This document shows positions 1-8,836 of a stretch of DNA of 64,000 nucleotides, piece by piece. This stretch comes from Streptomyces sp. NBC_01439 (GTDB lineage: Bacteria > Actinomycetota > Actinomycetes > Streptomycetales > Streptomycetaceae). Below the pieces are notes generated by a model that searched no databases, had not been told where the DNA came from, and saw nothing but the letters and a program-made list of their open reading frames with translations. The position numbers were made by a program, and so were the translations under genes. Each line of letters begins with the position of its first letter. The stretch's first letter is position 1. Location: NCBI RefSeq assembly GCF_036227605.1, contig NZ_CP109487.1:8729001-8793000 (forward strand), given 5' to 3'.

Positions 1-598
1 CGGCGAAGTCGTGCTTGAGGGCGGCGGTCGCTCCGGGAACCTCGGCGCTGTGGGTCAGGGCGCCCTTGGCGTCGGAGACGTAGTAGGTCAGGAACGGCGG
101 GAAGGGCGAGGAGGCGAAGAAGTGGAGCTCCCCGGTCGAGGGGTCTTCCTTGGGGTGCGCGGTCATGGCGGTGCGCAGTTTGCCGTCGAAGTCGTAGGCG
201 CCGACGGTGTCGAGGTCCGGGGTGAGCTCGAAGGGCAGGTTGGCCTCGCACAGGGCCAGGAGGCGTCCGGCGTGCTCGATGACGTGGGTGCCGGCGGTGC
301 TCGCGGTCAGGTCGGGGCCGTGTTCGGTCATGTAGGGGGCGCCTTCGAGGGCGGGGGTGTGGACCCAGCGGTTGCGGTACCACTCGGCGCGCCCGTCACG
401 CAGCCGGATGCCGTGGACCATGCCACTGCCCTTGAACCAGTGGGTGGGGGTGACACCGGGCTTCGGGTTGTGCCCGTTGCGCAGCAGCCGGCCCGTCAGC
501 TCGGGCGGCAGCGTGCCCTCGACGGTGAGCTCGGCGGCGGAGACCTCCTCGGCGACGGGGGTGTAGTGGCCGGTCAGGTACGGCGGGGTGGTCGTCAT
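1..598 (-). CDS. carotenoid cleavage oxygenase (RPE65 family), 3' end beyond window
   Basis: The 199 visible residues are the N-terminal part of a carotenoid oxygenase, a non-heme iron enzyme that cleaves double bonds of carotenoids or related aromatic alkenes with O2. The family opening is clear: GTLPPELTGRLLRNG near residue 28, then HWFKGSGMVHGIRLRDG. AHPKEDPSTGE (about 147-157) carries the usual first iron-ligand His, and KHDFA at the window edge carries the second. The ATG is complementary to 596-598, with an AGGACTGCTGCC stretch upstream. It is the last visible gene of a same-strand series with an SRPBCC protein and an MFS pump, which suggests a shared metabolite. The substrate cannot be told. 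Confidence 0.9.
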   Translation of the reverse strand, partial: MTTTPPYLTGHYTPVAEEVSAAELTVEGTLPPELTGRLLRNGHNPKPGVTPTHWFKGSGMVHGIRLRDGRAEWYRNRWVHTPALEGAPYMTEHGPDLTASTAGTHVIEHAGRLLALCEANLPFELTPDLDTVGAYDFDGKLRTAMTAHPKEDPSTGELHFFASSPFPPFLTYYVSDAKGALTHSAEVPGATAALKHDFA

Positions 599-620
599 GG
601 CAGCAGTCCTTTTCGCGAAT

Positions 621-679
621 GCGTGGGTGCGTGGGTGGGTGGGTGGGTGCGCTGATGTGTGGATCTGTGGATGCGTGGA
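621..679. repeat. GGGT-rich low-complexity tract
   Basis: Tandem GTGGGT/GGGT units followed by GTGGATCTGTGGATG-like steps fill the gap between the carotenoid oxygenase and SRPBCC genes. No gene is seen in it. On the plus strand it could form G-rich structures, and its length may vary by slippage. Confidence 0.6.
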
Positions 680-699
680 ACCGCGGACGCGGTGGTCGG

Positions 700-1140
700 T
701 CAGGCGGCCCGCTCGGCGCGGTTCTTGAGGTGGGAGAGCCAGCCCTGCAGGGAGTCGTGGAGGGCCTTGCCGAGTTCGTCGGTATTGGCGTCGACCGGGG
801 CCCCGCTCCAGGACTCCTCGGTGTGGACGACGACACCGGCTTCGGACTGTTCGAAGGTCCACACGTGGACGCCGACGATGCCCTCGACAGTCCCGCCCCA
901 GACGATCCGCTTCCCGGGGACCAGCTCCCGCACCGTGGAAGTGATGTCCAGGCCGTGGGTCAGCCAACGGAACGACCTGCCGGGCAGCAGCGGTCCGTCG
1001 ACCTCCGTCCGGTCGATGTCCGTGTTCCAGGCGGACCAGGCCGCCACGTCGGTGTGCAGCGCCCACACGGTCGTGAGGGGGGCGTCGATCACGGTGCTCA
1101 GGCGGACGATCACGGGAGCGGTCTCGTCGATGGTGACCAT
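700..1140 (-). CDS. SRPBCC (START-like) family protein
   Basis: A 146-residue protein of the polyketide cyclase/aromatase-like SRPBCC fold, which forms a deep hydrophobic pocket used for ligand binding or cyclisation. The N-terminal strand APVIVRLSTVIDAPLTTVWAL, the WSAWNTDIDRTEVDG segment and the long C-terminal helix (DELGKALHDSLQGWLSHLKN) are typical. The start ATG has AGGAAG a few bases upstream. It lies 52 nt after the MFS pump gene and 101 nt before the carotenoid oxygenase gene, all on one strand, so co-transcription is likely. There are no catalytic residues that would fix the reaction. Confidence 0.85.
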   Translation of the reverse strand: MVTIDETAPVIVRLSTVIDAPLTTVWALHTDVAAWSAWNTDIDRTEVDGPLLPGRSFRWLTHGLDITSTVRELVPGKRIVWGGTVEGIVGVHVWTFEQSEAGVVVHTEESWSGAPVDANTDELGKALHDSLQGWLSHLKNRAERAA

Positions 1141-1192
1141 GGCTGTACTTCCTGTCTGGATGAGATGGGTCGGTGGTGCGGCCGTGGCTGGT

Positions 1193-2731
1193 CTAGCGGT
1201 TCGGCCGGGCGGGGGAGAACGGGGAGGTGCCCGGGTCGGAGGCCGGTCGGGGGGTGCTGGCGGTCGGGGCGGGCGCCCCGGTCCGGCGGGTGAGGAGCGG
1301 TGCGAGGAGTGCGGTGGTGGCGAGGACTGCTGCGGAGGCGGTGAAGGCGGCCTGGTATCCCGTGGTGAGGGCTTCCAACGGGGGCTGGTCGGTGGGGGCG
1401 TGGGCGGTGACGGAGCCGGCCAGGGTGGCCAGGGCGGCGAGTCCGATCGCGCCGCCGACCTGTCGGGTGGTGTTCACCAGTCCGCCGGCGAGGCCCGCGT
1501 CCTGGCGCGGTACGCCGTCCACGGCGAGCGCGGTGAGTTGGACGAAGGCGATGCTCAGGCCCAGTCCGATCAGGACGCTCGGCCCGAAGACATCGACGAG
1601 GTAGCTCCCGTCCGCCCGCATCCACGACAGCCACAGCAGACCCGCGGCCTCGGTCAGCAGGGCGGCGGTGACGGTCGCCGTGGCGCCGATGACCCGGGCG
1701 ATCCGCGGGGCGAGCGCGGAGCCGATCATATGGGCCATGGCGAGGGGGAGCTGTCCCAAGCCGGTGACCAAGGGGCCTGCTCCGAGGACCTGTTGCTGGT
1801 AGAGCGGCAGGAAGAAGAACAGGGCTATCCATACGGACCCCAGCAGCGCCATCAGTAGATTGCCCGCGGCGACCCGGCCGGTCGAGAACAGCCTGGGCGG
1901 GATCAGGGCGTCCGGCCGGCGACGTTCGATCACGCAGAAGGCCGCGAGCAGTACGGCGGCGAGGCCGAGGGAGCCCAGCACCCGGGCGTCCGTCCAGCCG
2001 GCGCCCCGAGCGCCGGTCAGCCCCCACACCAGGCAGGTCAGGGCCAGGGTGACGGTGACGGTGCCCAGCAGGTCGAACCGCCCGCGCTGCCGCGCGCCCC
2101 GCCGCCCGTCCTCTCCGCCGGACTCCGCCGCCGCGTCCCGTGGCACGAGCGCCGCCACGGCGACCAGCACCGCCGCCGCTCCGAGCGCGACCGAGTGGAA
2201 GATCCAGGGCCAGCCCCAGGCCTGGGTGAGTGCGCCGCCCAGCAGCACGCCGCCGGCCGCTCCTGCGCCGGAGACGGCGCCCCACACGCCCAGGGCCCTG
2301 CCGCGCCCGGGGCCGGGCGGGAACCGGTCCATCACCAGGGCGAGCGCGGCCGGGGCGATCGCGGCGGCCCCGACGCCCTGCACCGCGCGGGCCGTGATCA
2401 GCACGCCGGCGGAGGTGGCCAGTCCCGCCGCCACCGAGGCCAGCGCGAACAGGGCGAGCCCGGCGACCAGCACCCGGCGGCGGCCGAGCAGGTCGGCGAC
2501 CCGTCCGCCCGCCAGGAGCAGCGCCCCGAACGCCAGGCCGTAGGCGTTGACCACCCAGGTGGTCCCGCCGTCCGAGAGGCCGGCCCCCGCACGGATCTGC
2601 GGCAGCGCCACATTGACGATCGAGGTGGCGAGCATGACGGTGAACTGGGCCGCGGCGAGCGCGGTGAGCACCGCTCCCGGTCCGGGGGCCCGGCCCGCTG
2701 CCCGGCCCGTCTGCGTGAGTGCAACGTTCAT
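1193..2731 (-). CDS. 14-TM MFS drug/metabolite exporter (DHA2, EmrB/QacA type), copy A
   Basis: A 512-residue membrane exporter expected to use the proton gradient. The N-terminal MFS signature region (TSIVNVALPQIRAGAGL, then WVVNAYGLAFGALLL and GRVADLLGRRRVL) and motif C (AVSGAGAAGGVLLGG) are present, with about 14 hydrophobic segments. The C-terminal tail is Pro/Ala-rich. It is nearly identical over long tracts to the exporter at 26153-27664, including about 300 bp of essentially unchanged DNA in the 3' half, while parts of the 5' half differ more. It lies between the STAND-type regulator and the SRPBCC gene and probably exports the local product. Confidence 0.92.
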   Translation of the reverse strand: MNVALTQTGRAAGRAPGPGAVLTALAAAQFTVMLATSIVNVALPQIRAGAGLSDGGTTWVVNAYGLAFGALLLAGGRVADLLGRRRVLVAGLALFALASVAAGLATSAGVLITARAVQGVGAAAIAPAALALVMDRFPPGPGRGRALGVWGAVSGAGAAGGVLLGGALTQAWGWPWIFHSVALGAAAVLVAVAALVPRDAAAESGGEDGRRGARQRGRFDLLGTVTVTLALTCLVWGLTGARGAGWTDARVLGSLGLAAVLLAAFCVIERRRPDALIPPRLFSTGRVAAGNLLMALLGSVWIALFFFLPLYQQQVLGAGPLVTGLGQLPLAMAHMIGSALAPRIARVIGATATVTAALLTEAAGLLWLSWMRADGSYLVDVFGPSVLIGLGLSIAFVQLTALAVDGVPRQDAGLAGGLVNTTRQVGGAIGLAALATLAGSVTAHAPTDQPPLEALTTGYQAAFTASAAVLATTALLAPLLTRRTGAPAPTASTPRPASDPGTSPFSPARPNR

Positions 2732-2815
2732 GCCGCACAGACTCGACGCGGACGGTGTCCACTATCCAGGCCCGGCAGGAGCGGCCACTGTCCACTCCTG
2801 TCCGCACCTGTCCAC
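2732..2815 (-). promoter_or_regulatory. duplicated MFS promoter/operator block, copy A
   Basis: The 36 nt before the start codon match those before the second MFS gene except for one base. A second conserved block, GTGGACAGG then GCGGACAGGA, has its outer edge exactly 84 nt from the start codon in both copies. GGACA steps recur as direct repeats here, as expected for a regulator site. The intervening 30 nt are not conserved, so the two blocks appear to be retained functional elements. Confidence 0.6.
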
Positions 2816-2900
2816 CCGTTCGAGCCGACGGTGCGCGTCCGTCGCTGCTGGGTCGACGCTCCCGGCTCTCGCCGGCCCGGCAAGAGCCGAGAGGGACGGC

Positions 2901-4904
2901 CTAACGCGGGTCGTGCAACTCCTGCTGCCACAACGCCTCACAGAGCAGGTCCAGCCCTTGGCGCAGGTGGCGGCGGTAGGTGCCGTACGGAAGGCCGAGG
3001 CGCCGGGCGGCGGCCTCCTGGGTGGGCGCACCGGCGAAGTAGCCCGCCGTCAGGGCCTCGCGGGCGCGCACCCCGCGCGGGTCGAGCCCGAGGTCGTCGA
3101 CGGCCCGGCGCAACAGGGCCCGCAACTCCCCGACGGGATCACCGAAGTCGGCCGCGAGCCGGGTGCGCATCAGGGCGCAGGCTGCGAACGCGTCCGCATC
3201 GCGCCAGTGGGCCAGCGCCTCGCGCACGGCCTGGTCGAACGAGGTGCGCGAAACGGGCGACGGGCCGGCCGGGGCGGCGGGCGCCTCGGTGGCCGATATG
3301 AAGTGCATGAGCCAAGACTCCACCGGCAGTTGACGCCAGTCGACGCCGAACACCCCGTACGTGTGCTCACCGACCCGCGGCCGCGCCCCCGTGTCCGCCA
3401 AGGTGCCCTTGACGCGCTCGGCCCAGGTCTCGGCGTCCTGGAAGACGGCGAAGCCGTACGCGCGCCCGCGGGCGCGGGCGGCCTCCGCCTGGGCCCGGGA
3501 ACTGCTCAGGTCGATGACGCGCGAGGGCACCTGGTACTGCTCGGGGTAGATCGAGAAGCGGCTGACGCCGATGTGCTCACCGGGGCTCACCGGCGCGGTG
3601 GCCTCGGTGTACCGCCACGCGGCGGCCACGACGGGATCGGTGGCCAGGTCCTGGGCATCGGGAGGGGACGACAGGACCAGCCGCGCCGTGAACGCCACGA
3701 TCCGGCCCGTGCTCACGAGCCGGTACACGCTGAAGGCCTGCGGCTGGCGCTCGGCCCAGTAGCGGACCAGGTCCGCGGAGGCGGCCCCTTCCGTCTCGGT
3801 GGCCATGCGCAGGATGACATCGATGTCGTCCGGGTGCAGAGGACGGTCGTGCACCTCGTCCTCGCGGGACCAGGAGCGCAGCCGGGCCAGCGTCGCACCC
3901 TCCCGGAACAGGTAGAAGAGATCGTCGGTGACGGTCCACACCCGCTCCTCGGGCGCCTCGCGCAGGATCCGCAGGTACTCGTCCGCCAGGCGCTGGCGCA
4001 TCGCCTCGAAGGCGTTGGGTGCCCGCCAGCGCAGGTCGGCGGCGAGCGTCTCGCGCGCCGCGTCGTGCGGGTACAGCCCCCGCAGGGTGGACTCCATGAA
4101 GGGCAGGTCGCGCAGCCAGGAGAAGAGCGGATGGACGTCCTCTCCGGGGAGGACCGCGGCCAGCAGTTCCTCGGACGTCGAGTGGGCCTGCGCCGCCACC
4201 TCCAGGGCGCGGCGGTGGGCCGCCGTGGGCACCTCCCCGATCAGCCCCGCCAGCAGGGTGCGCAGTACGTCCGCCGTCGGGGCCCAGATCTCCTCCCGGC
4301 CGCAGCCCGCCGATCCGGCCGCGGCCGCCAGCGACAGCGCCAGTGGGTTGCCCCCGGCGAAGCGCAGCACCCGGTCGCGCAGTTCGGGGCGGATCTGCGC
4401 CGCCACCAACAGGCTCCGGGCCTGCTCCGTGGAGAACGGCTCCAGTTCGCTCACGTGCAGCAGCCGGGACCAGGCGGGATCGGCGGCCCACTGCGGCTGC
4501 GGAGCGCGCCGGCCGCCCAGGACGACCAGGGTGTCGTCCGCGGCACGGGGCAGGAAGTGGTGCCACAGCCAGCTCTCCAGCCACTGGCAGTGCTCGAATG
4601 AGTCCACGAACAGGACCGTGCCCGGAACGTCCAGGAACGGTCCGGCGGCGTGCTCGAAATCGACCGGGTCCCGGCTGACGAACCGGCCGTCGAGCTCGAC
4701 GAGCAGCCGCCCGGCCGCCCGGGCGTGGTCCGCCAGTCGCCGCAGCAGCGTCGACTTCCCGATGCCGCCCGGCCCGTACACGTAGAACGCGAACGGCGCC
4801 TGCGGATCACCGGCCAACGCCTCGCCGAAGCGGACGAGTTCCTCGTCCCGGCCGACGAAGGCCCGTACGCGCGCTCTGCTCAATCTTTCCCCCACGGACA
4901 CCAT
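2901..4904 (-). CDS. STAND/AAA-type ATPase regulator with C-terminal HTH
   Basis: A 667-residue protein with a P-loop near the N-terminus (YGPGGIGKST, about residues 43-52), a Walker B-like LFVDSFEH, and AGGNPLALSLA typical of NTPase sensors of the STAND class. The last 50 residues (TQEAAARRLGLPYGTYRRHLR) look like a sigma-region-4/LuxR-like helix-turn-helix. Such proteins act as ATP-dependent switches of transcription. The chosen ATG at 4904 has AGGGAGGG upstream; an upstream extension of 23 residues lacks a site. It lies 98 nt downstream of the SnoaL-like gene and 169 nt upstream of the MFS gene on the same strand, so it may control the exporter. The ligand is unknown. Confidence 0.82.
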   Translation of the reverse strand: MVSVGERLSRARVRAFVGRDEELVRFGEALAGDPQAPFAFYVYGPGGIGKSTLLRRLADHARAAGRLLVELDGRFVSRDPVDFEHAAGPFLDVPGTVLFVDSFEHCQWLESWLWHHFLPRAADDTLVVLGGRRAPQPQWAADPAWSRLLHVSELEPFSTEQARSLLVAAQIRPELRDRVLRFAGGNPLALSLAAAAGSAGCGREEIWAPTADVLRTLLAGLIGEVPTAAHRRALEVAAQAHSTSEELLAAVLPGEDVHPLFSWLRDLPFMESTLRGLYPHDAARETLAADLRWRAPNAFEAMRQRLADEYLRILREAPEERVWTVTDDLFYLFREGATLARLRSWSREDEVHDRPLHPDDIDVILRMATETEGAASADLVRYWAERQPQAFSVYRLVSTGRIVAFTARLVLSSPPDAQDLATDPVVAAAWRYTEATAPVSPGEHIGVSRFSIYPEQYQVPSRVIDLSSSRAQAEAARARGRAYGFAVFQDAETWAERVKGTLADTGARPRVGEHTYGVFGVDWRQLPVESWLMHFISATEAPAAPAGPSPVSRTSFDQAVREALAHWRDADAFAACALMRTRLAADFGDPVGELRALLRRAVDDLGLDPRGVRAREALTAGYFAGAPTQEAAARRLGLPYGTYRRHLRQGLDLLCEALWQQELHDPR

Positions 4905-5002
4905 GGCGGGCTCCCTCCCTTTGTTCCAGCAGCGGACTGCGATCGCGGTGGTCCGGAACCCTTCGCGGACCACCTGGCTCCGATGTGGCGGAGCCTTTCA
5001 TG

Positions 5003-5395
5003 TCACTTGACGAGGCCGAGGTTCTCGTCGTCGGCGTGGCCGGTGACCAGGAGGGTGGTCTCTTCGACGCGCTGGAAGCGGCCGTCGGGAGCCAGTTCGG
5101 CGAAGAGGTAGACCTCGGTGCGGGAGGTGTGGCCGTCGTGGTGGAGGAGGGTGACGGTGTGCCGGTCTGCGTAGCGCGGTCCGTCGCGGAGTTCGTCGTG
5201 GACCTCGATGTGCCCGCTGCGGATCAGGGAGCGCAGGCGCGTCATGTGCTGGACGAAGGAGGTCCGGTCACTCCACACGCCGTTCGTGCGCTGGCGGTAG
5301 TCGGGGCTGAAGTGCCGGTCGACGGCTTCGGCGAGGTCGAGGCCCGGGGTGAACAGCAGATCGTTGATGGCTCGGGTGATGTAGGTCGATGTCAT
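5003..5395 (-). CDS. SnoaL-like / NTF2-fold protein
   Basis: A 130-residue cone-shaped alpha+beta barrel protein of the nuclear transport factor 2 superfamily. The layout is an N-terminal helix (DLAEAVDRHFSPDYRQRTNG), a central helix ending in RSGHIEVHDEL, and beta strands with HTVTLLHHDGHTSRTEVYLFAEL, like SnoaL polyketide cyclases and many stress-associated relatives. ATG 5395 is preferred because AGGTGA lies upstream; a GTG 12 nt earlier lacks a site. It follows the P450 gene on the same strand (168-nt gap). It may act on the same metabolite, but no catalytic residue assignment is safe. Confidence 0.8.
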   Translation of the reverse strand: MTSTYITRAINDLLFTPGLDLAEAVDRHFSPDYRQRTNGVWSDRTSFVQHMTRLRSLIRSGHIEVHDELRDGPRYADRHTVTLLHHDGHTSRTEVYLFAELAPDGRFQRVEETTLLVTGHADDENLGLVK

Positions 5396-5563
5396 GGTCG
5401 TCTTCACCTGGGGAGAGTGGGGGGTGGAGGGGAAACGTCCGGGCTCTCGGAGCCGCGGAGGCAGGGCCCCGGGAAGCCCGGAGGTCCGGAAGCCCGGGAA
5501 GGCGGGGGAGGCCGGGGGGAGGACGGACGTCGGTCATGCACGTCGGTCACGGCCGGTGGTGCG

Positions 5564-6784
5564 TCAGCGGACGGGCGTGAAGTCCAGTGGCAGCGCGAGC
5601 GGGCCCCGCGTGTACAGGCCGGCCTCCCGGTACTGGGAGTCGGGGCTGTGGCGGACCTGGTCGAGCAGGGGCAGGAGGATCGCGGCGACGGTCTCGATCT
5701 CGGCGCGCGCGAAGGCCGTGCCGACGCACTGGTGGAGTCCGGTACCGAAGGACAGGTGCTCGGCGGCCGCGGTGAAGGAGCGGGCGGTGCCCAGGTCCGG
5801 GCGGTGGATGTCGAAGGTGTCCGGGGCGGTGAAGGCGCCCGGGTCGCGGTTGGCCGCCCCGATCATGCAGAAGACGGTGGCACCTGCCGGGACGGTGGTG
5901 CCGGCGAACACAGTGTCCCCCTCCACCCGGCGGGGAATGAGCTGGACCGGCGGGGTGTAGCGCAGGGTCTCGGCGATCGCGGCGGCCAGCAGGTCCGGGT
6001 CCCGGCGGACCCGTGCCAGCTGCTCGGGGTGGTCGATCAGATGCTTGAAGAGCAGGGCCAGCGTCTTGTCCGCGGGCTCGGTGGCGGCGGCCAGGACGTT
6101 GATGATCAGCGCGGTGACATCGCGATCGCTCATGGCGATGCCGTCGATCTCGGTGGTGCACAGCTTCGACATCAGGTCTTCGCCGGGGGCGCGGCGCCGC
6201 TGCTCGATCACGGGGAGGAGGTAGGCCTCCAACTGCTCCGCGCAGTCAATGCAGTGGCGACGGCGTTCGGGGGTGTAGGTCAGGCTGGTGATGAATTCGG
6301 CCACCCCGCTGTGCCAGGCGGCCACCTGCTGCCAGTCCCTTCGGTCCAGGCCCAGGACGTCGAGCGTCACGCGGATGGCGAAGGGCTTGCCGAAGTCGTT
6401 GACCAGGTCCATCCGGCCCAGGGGGAGGAAGGGGGCCATGAGTTCGGCGGCGGTGGCGCGGATGACGCGCATCTGGTCCTGGAGGGCCCGGCCGGTGAAG
6501 GCCCGAACCACGATTCTTCGTTTGGCGGTGTGCTCGGCCCCGGTCATCTGGGCCAGGACCGGCCCGCGCATCACCGGCTCGGCGCGTACCTGCAGCGTTC
6601 CGGTGCTGAACGCCTCGTGGTCGGTCAGCACCCGCTTCACGTCCTCGTAGCGGGAGAGGAAGTAGCTGTCGATCGCCGGTTCGTAGTGCACCGGGGCCCG
6701 TTCCCGCAGCCGTGCGAAGTAGCGGTAGGGGGCGGCGGCGAAGTCCTCGGACAGGACGCTGAAACCGGTATCGACCACGGGCAT
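5564..6784 (-). CDS. cytochrome P450, CypX/CYP134-like
   Basis: A 406-residue soluble P450 with the heme loop FGTGLHQCVG near residue 355, ETLR (ExxR of helix K) and an I-helix reading AATEPADKT. From memory of Bacillus CypX (CYP134A1), which makes pulcherriminic acid from cyclo-dileucine, many stretches agree: EPVMRGPVLAQM, AKRRIVVRAF, WHSGVAEFIT, TVFCMIGAANRDP and GLYTRGP. That supports a cyclodipeptide-oxidising type, but no cyclodipeptide synthase gene is visible in the window. The start ATG has GAGAGGTC upstream. It is the first gene of the minus-strand series running to the left edge. Confidence 0.9.
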   Translation of the reverse strand: MPVVDTGFSVLSEDFAAAPYRYFARLRERAPVHYEPAIDSYFLSRYEDVKRVLTDHEAFSTGTLQVRAEPVMRGPVLAQMTGAEHTAKRRIVVRAFTGRALQDQMRVIRATAAELMAPFLPLGRMDLVNDFGKPFAIRVTLDVLGLDRRDWQQVAAWHSGVAEFITSLTYTPERRRHCIDCAEQLEAYLLPVIEQRRRAPGEDLMSKLCTTEIDGIAMSDRDVTALIINVLAAATEPADKTLALLFKHLIDHPEQLARVRRDPDLLAAAIAETLRYTPPVQLIPRRVEGDTVFAGTTVPAGATVFCMIGAANRDPGAFTAPDTFDIHRPDLGTARSFTAAAEHLSFGTGLHQCVGTAFARAEIETVAAILLPLLDQVRHSPDSQYREAGLYTRGPLALPLDFTPVR

Positions 6785-7200
6785 GGTGAAGACCTCTCGA
6801 ACTGCGCAACACGGGGAAGGAACAAGAAACGGGTCGGCGAATCCCGCGCCCTGGTCCTGGCCGGAGGGGATTCCGGCCGGGACGCCGCCCACGCCCCTCG
6901 CGTGAGCGAGAGAGCGATCAGGCAGGCCGTCCGGCCTGAAAGACGAGGGAACGGCGGTATGGGTTGCGCCAGTTGGGGCGCCTTCACATCCGGCCATCGG
7001 GCGGGAAACGATGCAAGACGCGCAGCTCTCGGCGCCAGGTCGGCCCTGCCGTCGTCATGGCGGGGCTCGCCGGCACCAACCCGATCGGGGCTGATCGACC
7101 GACGGTTAAGGTGAACTCTGTTCGAACGGAGGGGCGTGCGGCAGCCGCGGTCGCAGCATCCCCCGTGGCACTGGCTCCAACGAACCCGAGAGGACCCGCC
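6785..7200. other. divergent intergenic region, no gene seen
   Basis: This holds the promoter regions of the P450 (minus) and the small membrane protein (plus). A TCAGGC...GCCTGA inverted repeat with an inner AGGCC-GTCC-GGCCT hairpin lies at 6918-6939 and could be an operator of the P450 operon. A relatively AT-rich GGTTAAGGTGAACTCTGTTC stretch near 7104 suits a promoter for the rightward gene. No convincing ORF is present. Confidence 0.5.
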
Positions 7201-7500
7201 TTGAACGTTTCGTCAGGATTGCCGTCGGCCGTCAAGGAGGAGGAGAAGCCGGGATGGGGCCTGGCCGTGACCTTGTTCGCGGTGTTGTCCCTCGTGCTCC
7301 GCCTGACCGACGTCTGGTCCTGGTGGGCCGTCCTCTGGGCGCCGTTGTTCGTGTTCGCCGTCGGCTCCGTGGCGTACGAATGGCGACTGACGGCCCGCGG
7401 CCGGTGGCGCATGCGCCCCGTGGAGTGGGTGTTCCTCGGCGTCACCCACCTCAGTCTCGTCGCCGCACTGGCGAGGATCTTCGGCCTCCTGCCCCGGTGA
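7201..7500 (+). CDS. small membrane protein, unknown function
   Basis: A 99-residue protein with about three hydrophobic segments: GWGLAVTLFAVLSLVLRL, SWWAVLWAPLFVFAVGSVAY, and EWVFLGVTHLSLVAAL near the C-terminus, with Arg-rich loops between (RLTARGRWRMRP). The start is probably TTG at 7201, with GAGAGGA six bases upstream; no ATG or GTG gives a better site. It is transcribed away from the P450 operon and is followed by a convergent gene. No family is recognised. Confidence 0.65.
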   Translation: MNVSSGLPSAVKEEEKPGWGLAVTLFAVLSLVLRLTDVWSWWAVLWAPLFVFAVGSVAYEWRLTARGRWRMRPVEWVFLGVTHLSLVAALARIFGLLPR

Positions 7501-7576
7501 GGGTGACGCCGGGGCGACGCCGGAAGGGGAACCTTCCCCCCGGCCGGCGGCTTCGAAGCCCCGCCGAGTCCGGCCG

Positions 7577-8836
7577 TCAGGTGTGGCGCCGGACCGGTTC
7601 CCCGAGCAGCTCGGTCAGTTCCGTTTCGACGGCGGCCAGGAGGGCTGGCCCCCAGACGGTCAGCGTCTGTTCCCAGGGGTGGCCGAAGGTGCCCAGGCGC
7701 AGGTCGTCGGTGAGGTGGAGGTAGTAGTCGCCGTCGGGGTAGGTGCCGAGCCCGGGGCGGGGTGGCCGTCCCGGGGCGTCGGTGCGCCGGGGGTCGTAGC
7801 GGTAGCCGTCGTGCTGCCAGTCGAGCCAGTACACGAATTCCCCGGGCTCGGTGGCGGCGAGCAGCCCGCACCGGACGATCGCGTCGACGCGCCCGGGGAC
7901 GTCCTGGACCGGCCGGTGGTGTGCGTGCAGGTGCCAGACGGCGGAGGGAACGGGTTCGGCGATCGCGGGCCCGTAGGTGGTGCTCGGCTTGAAGTCGAAG
8001 TCCGCGTAGAAGCGGTCCCACAGCGGACCGTCGTCGTGGAGCCAGTCGAGGAACTGAGCAGGGCGGGTGTGCTCGGGGGTGCCCGGTGGGCGCCAGTGGT
8101 AGGAGCGAACGGTGGTGACTTCCGTGAAGCCGGCCTCCAGCAGGCTTTCGCGCAGGCGGCCCCGGGCCTCGGCGAGGAGGGGTTGCCCGAGCAGGTTCTG
8201 CACGCGCCAACGGTCGGTACAGGCCTTGACGAAGTCCGCATCGTCGTCGGTCAGCCCGCCGACGAGGGCGAAGGGACCCTCGTCCTCGTAGGCCCAGGCG
8301 ACTGCGACGACCACGCCGTCCTCCAGCAGGACCTCGATGACGACGTCGCCCTCGTCCGAGGAGCCGTCGGCGATCATCTCGGCGTAGGGCGTCGCGTGGG
8401 GGCCGGGGGAGGCCACGGCGATCGCCCGGGCCCGTTCGGCCTGGTCCCTCACCCGGTACAGGTCGTGCACCCCCACCCGGGGCTCCGCCGTGGCGGCGGG
8501 CCGTTCGCCGGGCAGCGGCGCGGCGAGCAGTACGGAGCGCTCCCAGCCCGGGGTGAACCCCGCTGCCGTCAGCGCGGGGCCGAGTTCCGGCGAGTCGTGC
8601 GCGTACACCTTCCACTCCACCGGCTCACCGCGCCCCGCGAAGGCCTCTTGCTGACGGCGCACCAGTGCGGCGGTGTCCGTCCCCGCCGCGAGCGGGGTGT
8701 GTTCGGCCGTGCCGTGCGTCCCGTAGTGGCGGCGCACGACCGGTCCGTCGGCCTCGACGACCACCCCGACCGGATGCCATCGCGGGACCCGCCCCCGCAG
8801 CCCGTCGTACATTGCCCAGCGCTCACCCATGTCCAT
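7577..8836 (-). CDS. DUF2716 domain protein with N-terminal GNAT-like region
   Basis: A 419-residue cytoplasmic protein. The C-terminal half carries the DUF2716 pattern: WDRFYADFDFKPST, AIAEPVPSAVWHLHAHH, FVYWLDWQHDGYRYDPRR and the end YPDGDYYLHLTDDLRLGTFGHPWEQTL. The N-terminal half contains a possible acyltransferase-like region (YAHDSPELGPALTAAGFTPGWERSVLL; later AVAWAYEDEGPFALVGGLT). DUF2716 has no assigned reaction. The upstream of two close ATG codons (8836 and 8830) was chosen; neither has a strong ribosome site. It is a single gene between convergent and divergent neighbours. Confidence 0.75.
   Translation of the reverse strand: MDMGERWAMYDGLRGRVPRWHPVGVVVEADGPVVRRHYGTHGTAEHTPLAAGTDTAALVRRQQEAFAGRGEPVEWKVYAHDSPELGPALTAAGFTPGWERSVLLAAPLPGERPAATAEPRVGVHDLYRVRDQAERARAIAVASPGPHATPYAEMIADGSSDEGDVVIEVLLEDGVVVAVAWAYEDEGPFALVGGLTDDDADFVKACTDRWRVQNLLGQPLLAEARGRLRESLLEAGFTEVTTVRSYHWRPPGTPEHTRPAQFLDWLHDDGPLWDRFYADFDFKPSTTYGPAIAEPVPSAVWHLHAHHRPVQDVPGRVDAIVRCGLLAATEPGEFVYWLDWQHDGYRYDPRRTDAPGRPPRPGLGTYPDGDYYLHLTDDLRLGTFGHPWEQTLTVWGPALLAAVETELTELLGEPVRRHT

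Noticed and set aside
2901..4973. Longer start of the ATPase regulator at 4973
   Set aside because: The 23 extra residues precede a clear AGGGAGGG-ATG at 4904 and have no family support.
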